Positions 7,928-12,851 of a stretch of DNA of 12,851 bases are shown one piece after another. The translations under genes and the position numbers were made by a program. The DNA is taken from assembly GCA_021851465.1 (NCBI GenBank), contig JAJZDL010000060.1, positions 1 to 12,851 on the forward strand, in the 5' to 3' direction. The DNA is from Acidobacteriota bacterium (GTDB lineage Bacteria > Acidobacteriota > Terriglobia > Terriglobales > Acidobacteriaceae). The notes under the pieces were generated by a model, which ran no database searches, was not told where the DNA came from, and was given only the letters and a program-made list of their open reading frames with translations. How positions within the stretch are numbered: position 1 is the first letter of the stretch; the number at the start of each line of letters is the position of its first letter.

Positions 7928-7931
7928 GTCC

Positions 7932-7940
7932 CTATGATAG
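7932..7940. promoter_or_regulatory. symmetric bidirectional -10 element between cca and tsaD
   Basis: The 17-base gap is GTCCCTATGATAGAGAG. Its centre CTATGATAG is a palindrome around G7936. On the plus strand it gives TATGAT (7933-7938), on the minus strand TATCAT (7939-7934). Each hexamer is followed by exactly six bases and then ATG, so in both directions it occupies -12 to -7 if transcription starts on the A of the ATG (7945 and 7927). No good -35 hexamer is seen on either side. Leaderless transcription from a shared promoter is inferred, not shown. Confidence 0.5.
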
Positions 7941-7944
7941 AGAG

Positions 7945-9189
7945 ATGCGCAGCGGAAGCAGACTCATTTTGGGAATTGAAAGCTCGTGCGACGAGACGGC
8001 GGCGGCGGTGGTGCGCTCGGACGGCACGGTGCTGGCCAACGTCGTCGCCTCGCAGATCGCGCTGCACGCAAACTACGGCGGCGTGGTGCCGGAGCTGGCC
8101 AGCCGCGAGCACCTGCGCAATATCGTCCCGGTGGTACGGGCGGCGATGGCCGAGGCGGCGCGCATGCAGCCGGGGCTGGCGTTTGCCGGCCTCGATGCGA
8201 TCGCCGTCACCGAGGGGCCGGGGCTGGCCGGTGCGCTGCTGGTCGGCATCACCTACGCAAAAGCGCTGGCACTCGGGTTGAACAAGCCGCTGATCGCGGT
8301 GAACCACCTTGAGGGGCACATCCACGCAGTGCTGATGGAGAGGGGTGTGGAGATGCAGATTCCGCTGCTGGCGCTGGTCGTCAGCGGTGGACACACGCAT
8401 CTGTATCTGGCGGAAGAGAACGAGGGGGCTTGGCGCTACAGAAACGTGGGGCGGACGGTGGACGATGCCGCGGGCGAGGCCTTCGACAAGGTGGCCAAGC
8501 TGCTGGGGCTGGGCTATCCCGGCGGGCCGTGGATGGACGCGCTGGCGGCCCACGGAGACCCGCGCGCCGTCGAGTTCCACTTCGGCCAGATCAAACCGCG
8601 CGCGCCGCGACCGGGCACCGTCAACAAGAAGGCGCCGGGCCTGCCCGCCGACGGGCCAACCTTCGATTTTTCGTTCAGCGGGATCAAGACGGCGGTGCTG
8701 CGCTACATCCAGACGCATGGCATGGCCGCGTGCGTGGAGGCGCGACGGAGTGCGCTGGCGGAGGCGTTGCGGGCGAACCCGGCGATGAAGGCGAGCGATG
8801 CGCTGGCGTTGCTGCCAGACCGCTTCGACCGGCAGACGCTGGGCCTGATCGCGTCGTTCCAGTACGCCGTCGTCGGCAACCTGATGCGGCAGACATTCGC
8901 CGCGGCGCAGGCGTTCGGCGCGCGCGGCATCCTCGTCTCCGGCGGCGTCTCCGCCAACAGCGAGCTGCGCCGCCGCTTCACTCAGGAAGCAGCCCGGCGA
9001 GGCTTGCCCGTCGCCTTTCCAACACTGGCCATGTCCACCGACAACGCGGCGATGATCGCCGCCGCAGCCTGGCCGAAGTTCTGCGCGGGGGAGTTTGCCA
9101 AGGAGGGCTTGGTGGCGACGCCGCAGTTGCGGCTGGGGCAAGGCTACCCGATGTACGATTTGACTGAGCCTTTAACGGAGCAAATATGA
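7945..9189 (+). CDS. tsaD: tRNA N6-threonylcarbamoyladenosine (t6A37) transferase TsaD
   Basis: A 414-residue cytoplasmic enzyme that transfers the threonylcarbamoyl group to A37 of ANN-decoding tRNAs with TsaB, TsaE and TsaC. Seen: N-terminal ILGIESSCDETAAAVV (8-23), metal ligands H121 and H125 in NHLEGHIHA, SGGHTHLY (147-154), DDAAGEAFDKVA (173-184), FSFSGIKTAVLRY (242-254), VSGGVSANSELR (331-342) and STDNAAM with D366. It is about 75 residues longer than the E. coli protein, mainly through extra sequence near 212-237 and 256-297. The ATG at 7945 places eight residues before ILGIE, as usual; there is no spaced ribosome binding site. The stop overlaps the next gene by ATGA. Confidence 0.96.
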   Translation: MRSGSRLILGIESSCDETAAAVVRSDGTVLANVVASQIALHANYGGVVPELASREHLRNIVPVVRAAMAEAARMQPGLAFAGLDAIAVTEGPGLAGALLVGITYAKALALGLNKPLIAVNHLEGHIHAVLMERGVEMQIPLLALVVSGGHTHLYLAEENEGAWRYRNVGRTVDDAAGEAFDKVAKLLGLGYPGGPWMDALAAHGDPRAVEFHFGQIKPRAPRPGTVNKKAPGLPADGPTFDFSFSGIKTAVLRYIQTHGMAACVEARRSALAEALRANPAMKASDALALLPDRFDRQTLGLIASFQYAVVGNLMRQTFAAAQAFGARGILVSGGVSANSELRRRFTQEAARRGLPVAFPTLAMSTDNAAMIAAAAWPKFCAGEFAKEGLVATPQLRLGQGYPMYDLTEPLTEQI

Positions 9190-9737
9190 ACGATGGTTTT
9201 GCTACTCTCGTAGCCTCACTGCTTGCAGGTGGATTCGCAGTTGTCGGGTTGGTCATCAGCAAAGAGAATAAGGTCTCGGAATTCCGACAACAGTGGATTG
9301 ATGGTCTCCGAGCGGATATATCCTCTCTCATCGCCGCTGCTTCCGTAATACAAATCCGGCCGATAGAGACCTCGCATTTTCGAGATCTCACGATGCAACT
9401 GAAAGAGTTTGAGTGTCGAATCGCGCTACGCTTTAGAATGGGCGACAGAGAAGGAGAAGCTCTGCTGGTCGTCATAAGGGATGTCATCCGCCGAGCGATG
9501 GATTTTGGAAGTCCTTCTGATCTCGAAGATCAGATGTGTGGGCTAAAGGAGACACCTCGCGAGCTGCTCAAGAATGAGTGGGAACGAGTAAAGAAGGGGG
9601 AACCTAATTACGTAAAGACTGTCCGTATTGCACGGGCAGCCTTTTGGGTGTTATTGGCGACGTTCGGCATTTCGCTGCTGTTTCGCTTTATTGTTGCTCC
9701 TCATATCTGTTGGTTACTGAAGCTCTTCAAAGGGTAA
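9186..9737 (+). CDS. two-TM membrane protein of unknown function, low GC
   Basis: A 183-residue protein whose ATG overlaps the tsaD stop (ATGA, 9186-9189), with GGAG five bases upstream. Residues 5-24 and about 152-170 are hydrophobic segments; the 125-residue part between is charged and helical. Right after TM1 comes KENKVSEFRQQWIDGLRADI, a pattern I recall from scattered bacterial membrane proteins of unknown role, often in variable regions; this could not be searched. Base use differs sharply: lines hand-counted at 9361 and 9661 are 45 percent G+C, against 68 percent at 8821 in tsaD, and codons such as ATA and AGA are frequent. This suggests recent acquisition. No partner gene is beside it, so I assign no function. 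Confidence 0.8.
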   Translation: MNDGFATLVASLLAGGFAVVGLVISKENKVSEFRQQWIDGLRADISSLIAAASVIQIRPIETSHFRDLTMQLKEFECRIALRFRMGDREGEALLVVIRDVIRRAMDFGSPSDLEDQMCGLKETPRELLKNEWERVKKGEPNYVKTVRIARAAFWVLLATFGISLLFRFIVAPHICWLLKLFKG

Positions 9738-9797
9738 TCCAGCGGATACTTTCTAATCAGCCTGTAGAATCTTAGGGGAGCAATTCAGATAGAAAGT

Positions 9798-9839
9798 GTG
9801 GACTGCACGGCGCATTGCGCCGGCTGCGGCGGTGAGTGA
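9798..9839 (+). CDS. possible cysteine-rich leader peptide upstream of cysS
   Basis: A GTG-started frame of 13 codons, (M)DCTAHCAGCGGE, with Cys at 3, 7 and 10, all encoded by TGC. It ends with TGA six bases before the cysS GTG, in the same frame, and a second stop TAA lies directly before that GTG. Regulatory leader peptides rich in the amino acid handled by the downstream gene are known, including cysteine-rich ones before cysteine genes in actinobacteria. Against it: no ribosome binding site at normal distance, and TGC is common by chance in GC-rich DNA. It overlaps the hairpin at 9808-9822. Confidence 0.25.
   Translation: MDCTAHCAGCGGE
9808..9822 (+). repeat. hairpin CGGCGC-ATT-GCGCCG before cysS
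   Basis: A perfect six-base inverted repeat with a three-base loop, 24 bases before the cysS start and inside the possible leader frame (codons 4 to 9). No T-run follows, so it is not an intrinsic terminator; if transcribed it would be a very stable small hairpin that translation of the leader frame would open. Confidence 0.5.
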
Positions 9840-9845
9840 GCGTAA

Positions 9846-11345
9846 GTGGCTGCGTTGGAACTCTTCAATACATTGAGCGGCAAGGTGGAGGCGTTGCAGC
9901 CGATGGGCGCGCCCGCGCTGCGCATGTATGCCTGCGGGCCGACGGTCTACGACTACGGCCACATCGGCAACTTCCGCACCTTTCTGCACGTGGACGTGCT
10001 GCGGCGGTTTCTGCGCCAGCAGGGCGTGGCCGTCGAGCATGTGATGAACGTGACCGACGTGGACGACAAGATCATCCGCAACGCGCTGGCCGCGGGCAAG
10101 CCCATCGCCGAGTACACAACGCGCTTCGAGCGGGCCTTTTTCGAGGACATGGAGGCGTTGGGGATCGAGCGGCCGGAGCACACCCCGCGCGCCACCGAGC
10201 ACATTCCGGAGATGGTCTCGCTGATCGAGCGGCTGGCCGCAAAGGACATCGCCTACCAGACGGAAGATGGGAGCTGGTACTTCCGCATCGCGCGCTTCGC
10301 GGGCTATGGCAAGCTCTCCAAGAAGGATCTGGAGGGGATCGAAGACGGCGCGCGCGTAGACGCGGACGAGTACGAGAAGGACGCGGCGCGGGACTTTGCG
10401 CTGTGGAAGGCGGTGAAGATCGGCGCGGATGGAGTTTCCGAACCGAGCTGGCAGACGGCGCTGGGCGCGGGCAGGCCGGGCTGGCACATCGAGTGCTCGG
10501 CGATGGCGACTGCGCTGCTGGGCGAGAGCTTCGACCTGCACGCGGGCGGCGAGGACCTGATGTTCCCGCACCACGAGAACGAGATTGCGCAGTCGGAGTC
10601 GGCCTCCGGCCACCCCTTTGCGCGGCACTGGATGCATGTGCGCTTCCTGCTCGTCGAGGGCAAAAAAATGGCCAAGTCCGAGGGCAACTTCTACACCCTG
10701 CGCGACCTGCTGCTGAAGGGACATCGCGCCTCGGCGATCCGCTACCTGCTGCTCTCGGTGCCCTATCGCCACCAGATGAACTTCACCTTCGACGGGTTGG
10801 CCGCGGCGACGCACACCATCGAGCGGCTGCGTACCTTCCATCGCCGAATGCTGCGTGGCGGATTCGCTACAGACGGCGTGAACGCGGCGGTCTCAGCGGC
10901 GACGGCGAAGGCGGCCGGCGATTTTACGGCGGCCCTGGCCAACGATCTGAATACGGCCGAGGCGACTGCGGCCATCTCCGAAATGGTGCGCGCGGCAAAC
11001 TCGGCCGCAGACGCAGGCACACTGACTGCGGAAAATGCAGAGGCGGTCCTGCGCGTTCTCGCCCTCTTCGATGAGATCTTCGCCGTGCTGGAAGACCGCG
11101 ACGAGGAGCGGACGCGCGCGGCGCTCGCCTGGGCCGAGGCCGAGGGCCGCATCCGCGAGGCCGCTCCGGAGCTGGTCGCAAAGCTGGCCCTCGGCGACAG
11201 CGAGATCGAAGCCCTCATCGCCGAACGAACGCAAGCCAAGAACTCCCGCAACTTCGCCCGCGCCGACGCAATTCGCGTGGACCTCGCCGCCAAGGGAATC
11301 GTCCTCGAAGACTCGAAGGACGGCGTGCGCTGGAAGCGGAAGTAA
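9846..11345 (+). CDS. cysS: cysteinyl-tRNA synthetase
   Basis: A 499-residue class I synthetase that charges tRNA-Cys, monomeric in known cases. Seen: YACGPTVYDYGHIGN, with zinc ligand C30 and the HIGH motif as HIGN (39-42); NVTDVDDKIIRNA (68-80); GRPGWHIECSAMA with zinc ligand C217; FPHHENEIAQSE with zinc ligands H242 and E246; and the KMSKS loop as KMAKS (274-278). The C-terminal helical DALR-type and anticodon regions end in GVRWKRK, as normal. Length is slightly above the E. coli protein (461). The start is GTG at 9846, fixed by stops TGA (9837) and TAA (9843) in frame just upstream and by the usual ELFNTL beginning. The ribosome binding site is weak (GGTGAG). Confidence 0.97.
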   Translation: MAALELFNTLSGKVEALQPMGAPALRMYACGPTVYDYGHIGNFRTFLHVDVLRRFLRQQGVAVEHVMNVTDVDDKIIRNALAAGKPIAEYTTRFERAFFEDMEALGIERPEHTPRATEHIPEMVSLIERLAAKDIAYQTEDGSWYFRIARFAGYGKLSKKDLEGIEDGARVDADEYEKDAARDFALWKAVKIGADGVSEPSWQTALGAGRPGWHIECSAMATALLGESFDLHAGGEDLMFPHHENEIAQSESASGHPFARHWMHVRFLLVEGKKMAKSEGNFYTLRDLLLKGHRASAIRYLLLSVPYRHQMNFTFDGLAAATHTIERLRTFHRRMLRGGFATDGVNAAVSAATAKAAGDFTAALANDLNTAEATAAISEMVRAANSAADAGTLTAENAEAVLRVLALFDEIFAVLEDRDEERTRAALAWAEAEGRIREAAPELVAKLALGDSEIEALIAERTQAKNSRNFARADAIRVDLAAKGIVLEDSKDGVRWKRK

Positions 11346-11535
11346 TTTTCCACGATCTGTTCGCGAGTGGGCTGCGCTGGAACTCCGCCGCGATGCGCAT
11401 GGGCCTTTACACGCGGCTCCAGGCGACCTTATTCGATGCAGGCTCTCATAACTCCTGCGCCGGTTTACGTGCGGTGGGACCTTCGCTCCCCCTTCCTTTC
11501 CGTTGCCCGCTGCGTGTTGCCCGGTAGAATGGGCC
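11346..11535 (+). other. cysS / channel intergenic region
   Basis: 190 bases without a recognised gene. The last third is pyrimidine-rich and carries the promoter listed at 11503-11530. ATGCGCAT occurs at 11393-11400 and again over the channel start codon at 11536-11543, forming an inverted repeat of 11 bases (11392-11402 with 11534-11544). No intrinsic terminator for cysS is visible. Confidence 0.4.
11503..11530 (+). promoter_or_regulatory. sigma-70-like promoter placed against the channel start codon
   Basis: TTGCCC (11503-11508, four of six to TTGACA) and TAGAAT (11525-11530, five of six to TATAAT) are separated by 16 bases. Transcription would start at 11536-11537, on or next to the A of the ATG at 11536, so the message would be leaderless. 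This agrees with the lack of a spaced ribosome binding site (GGGCC precedes the ATG). Confidence 0.5.
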
Positions 11536-12735
11536 ATGCGCATCGCCGCTCTAATTGCCGGCCTCCTCTTCTGCCTGGGCGCCGTTCTCGACGCATTCCA
11601 GACCATCATCCTGCCGCGCCGGCCCACCGGGCGGCTTCGCATCACACGGCTCTTCTACATCGTCACCTGGAAGCCCTGGTCGGCGGTTGCGCGGCGCATC
11701 CGCAACCGCCGACTGCGCGAGACAATCTACAGCACCTATGGGCCTGCATCGCTGCTGTTTCTGCTGATGCTGTGGGCGCTGCTGCTTGTCTCCGGCTTTG
11801 CGCTGCTGTTCTTTGCGTTGGGCACGCCATTCGCCGATGCTCTGGCCGCGCCAGGCACGCTCGGCCAGTTGCGCACCGATCTCTACGTCAGCGGCACCAC
11901 GCTGTTCACCCTGGGCATTGGCGATCTCATTCCACGCAGCCTTGCGGCGCGCGCGCTCATCGTCTGCGAGTCGGGGACGGGGCTGGGCTTCGTCGCTCTG
12001 GTCATTGGGTACGTCCCCGTGCTGTACAGCGCGTTCTCGCGGCGCGAGGTCAGCGTTGCTTTGCTGGACGCGCGCGCCGGATCGCCGCCGACCTCCACCG
12101 AACTGCTGCGCCGCCATGCCTTTGCGGGCGGCGAGGAGGCCCTGGTCGTCCTGCTGATCGAGTGGGAGCGCTGGTCGGCGGAGCTGCTGGAATCGCACGT
12201 CTCCTATCCGATTCTCTGCTACTACCGCTCGCAGCACGACAACCAGAGCTGGCTTTCGGCGCTGACCGCGGTACTGGACAGTTGCGCGCTGCTGATCTCG
12301 GTGGCCCCAGGCGCGGCCTCGCGCCAGGCACAGTTGACCTTTGCGATGGCGCGCCACGCGCTGGTCGATCTGGGCCACGTCTACCACCTGGAAGAAGACG
12401 AGGCGCAGTGGCGCGCACGCGGCGGGGTTGACCGCTTGCCTCCCGAAGGCTTCGACCGGCTGTGCGACTCGATGTCGGAGATGGGCCTGCGGCTGTGCGG
12501 CGATGCCCAGTCCTCCGCGCGGCTTCATGCTCTGCGGGCGCTCTACGAGCCGCACTCGCACGCGCTGGCCAGCTACCTCGGCCTGACGCTACCGCGATGG
12601 ATTCCCGAGCCGCGCTCCAAGGACCAGTGGAAGACCGTCGAGACTGTTCGCTCGCAGGCCGACTCCATCTTCAAAGACACGATCGTCAGCGACCGCTCCG
12701 AGGCCATTCGCCCGCACGCCGAGGAGAGCCGCTAG
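11536..12735 (+). CDS. potassium-channel-like membrane protein with large cytoplasmic domain
   Basis: A 399-residue protein. Hydrophobic segments lie at about 3-26, 70-96 and 139-166; before the last is a pore loop, DLYVSGTTLFTLGIGDLIP, whose T125-L-G-I-G-D130 is a K+ selectivity-filter pattern (usual TxGxGD, with TLGIGD here). This fits the two-TM ion channel family (Ion_trans_2), with an extra N-terminal helix. Residues about 170-399 form a soluble domain with WERWSAELLESHVSYPILCYY, RSQHDNQSW and a helical tail; I do not recognise it as RCK/TrkA-N (no GxGxxG nucleotide motif is seen). Ion specificity is inferred. The ATG at 11536 is chosen by the hydrophobic N-terminus and the adjacent promoter. 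The stop TAG is 9 bases from the transposase stop, so an insertion may have trimmed the C-terminus. Confidence 0.8.
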   Translation: MRIAALIAGLLFCLGAVLDAFQTIILPRRPTGRLRITRLFYIVTWKPWSAVARRIRNRRLRETIYSTYGPASLLFLLMLWALLLVSGFALLFFALGTPFADALAAPGTLGQLRTDLYVSGTTLFTLGIGDLIPRSLAARALIVCESGTGLGFVALVIGYVPVLYSAFSRREVSVALLDARAGSPPTSTELLRRHAFAGGEEALVVLLIEWERWSAELLESHVSYPILCYYRSQHDNQSWLSALTAVLDSCALLISVAPGAASRQAQLTFAMARHALVDLGHVYHLEEDEAQWRARGGVDRLPPEGFDRLCDSMSEMGLRLCGDAQSSARLHALRALYEPHSHALASYLGLTLPRWIPEPRSKDQWKTVETVRSQADSIFKDTIVSDRSEAIRPHAEESR

Positions 12736-12851
12736 TGTAGTGCGTCACACAGATAGGCGATTATTTAAGGCAGCCTGAGCGCGGGTAACCTTCTGCAGGA
12801 TGTCGTTTGCTTTTGCGGTCCAGATGAAGGGTTTTGGGCTTTCGTTGTGGC
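12736..12851 (-). mobile_element. end of an IS630-family insertion sequence, cut by the window edge
   Basis: The region from just after the channel stop to the right edge holds the 3' end of an IS630-type transposase gene. The transposase stops 9-12 bases from the channel stop, so the element end must lie within or next to TAGTGTAGTGCG (12733-12744). IS630 elements insert at TA and duplicate it; TA occurs at 12733-12734 (inside the channel stop codon) and at 12738-12739. GTGT at 12735-12738 and ACAC at 12747-12750 are complementary. The other end lies outside, so the terminal repeat cannot be confirmed. Confidence 0.6.
12745..12851 (-). CDS. IS630-family transposase, C-terminal 34 residues only
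   Basis: Read on the minus strand from the right edge, the frame gives HNESPKPFIWTAKANDILQK followed by VTRAQAALNNRLSV and a TGA (complement of 12745-12747). The H-N-x-x-P-K-P-F-x-W-T start and the helical end match the C-terminus of IS630-family DDE transposases, just after the catalytic Glu, as recalled from the family. The catalytic core and the start lie beyond the window, so it cannot be told whether the copy is intact. Confidence 0.75.
   Translation of the reverse strand, partial: HNESPKPFIWTAKANDILQKVTRAQAALNNRLSV

Larger units (their letters stand above)
9738..9845 (+). promoter_or_regulatory. cysS upstream region with a -10-like hexamer
   Basis: TAGAAT at 9765-9770 is one base from TATAAT and would start a transcript near 9777, giving a leader of about 70 bases before cysS. 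No convincing -35 hexamer stands 16-18 bases upstream. AGGGGAG at 9774-9780 looks like a ribosome binding site, but no start codon follows at normal distance. Confidence 0.3.

Noticed and set aside
6869..8281. 470-residue plus-strand open frame opposite cca
   Set aside because: Gly/Ala/Asp-rich shadow of cca that runs out of frame into tsaD; no family feature or ribosome binding site.
7687..9141. 484-residue minus-strand open frame opposite tsaD and cca
   Set aside because: It overlaps two well recognised genes, has Arg/His/Gln-rich composition typical of antisense frames in GC-rich DNA, and shows no domain.
9774..9790. AGGGGAG as ribosome binding site of a cysS start further upstream
   Set aside because: Stops TGA (9837) and TAA (9843) are in frame with cysS, so no longer CysS is possible.
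9753..10841. 362-residue minus-strand open frame opposite cysS
   Set aside because: Shadow frame with antisense composition; cysS on the plus strand is certain.
11392..11544. Inverted repeat GATGCGCATGG / CCATGCGCATC around the channel promoter
   Set aside because: Its core ATGCGCAT is a self-palindrome common in GC-rich DNA; the second copy is simply the start of the channel gene, so chance is likely.
11551..12561. 336-residue minus-strand open frame opposite the channel gene
   Set aside because: Arg/Gln-rich shadow; the plus-strand frame has hydrophobic segments and a selectivity filter.
1..12851. CRISPR array, prophage or defence island
   Set aside because: No regularly spaced direct repeats, Cas, phage structural or recognised defence genes; the only mobile feature is the transposase end at the right edge.

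Overview
The window is a GC-rich chromosomal stretch, most likely from an Acidobacteriota of the class Terriglobia (a Granulicella, Terriglobus or Edaphobacter type). This is inferred from the mix of a DUF2934 protein, a family PL10 pectate lyase, a zinc-ribbon coiled-coil protein, a long TsaD with an internal insertion, and promoter elements placed directly against start codons. No ribosomal RNA or tRNA gene is visible, so the placement is not proven.

Layout. (1) 1-1949 (+): the 3' part of pheT, cut by the left edge. (2) 2051-2857 (-): a coiled-coil protein with a C4 zinc ribbon, convergent with pheT. (3) 2858-3253: a divergent intergenic region, AT-richer in its right half. (4) 3254-4189 (+): an orphan response regulator with an RsbRD-like output domain, TTG start and a possible terminator overlapping its 3' end. 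(5) 4190-4535: non-coding, with two hairpins. (6) 4536-5086 (+): a coupled pair, a DUF2934 protein and a small one-pass membrane protein. (7) 5148-7927 (-): cca followed after 14 bases by a secreted PL10 pectate lyase. (8) 7945-9737 (+): tsaD, then overlapping it by ATGA an AT-rich two-TM membrane protein of unknown function. (9) 9846-11345 (+): cysS, preceded by a tiny cysteine-rich reading frame. (10) 11536-12735 (+): a potassium-channel-like protein. (11) 12745-12851 (-): the C-terminal end of an IS630-family transposase running off the right edge.

Four genes (pheT, cca, tsaD, cysS) serve tRNA charging or maturation. Pectate lyase, regulator, channel and small membrane proteins are accessory, and the transposase end shows the right side is exposed to insertion.

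No large new system is evident. The best leads are small: a nearly symmetric 17-base gap between cca and tsaD whose palindrome supplies a canonical -10 hexamer on both strands with each predicted transcript start on the A of the ATG; a 13-codon reading frame with three Cys codons just before cysS; and the low-GC membrane gene inserted between tsaD and cysS.
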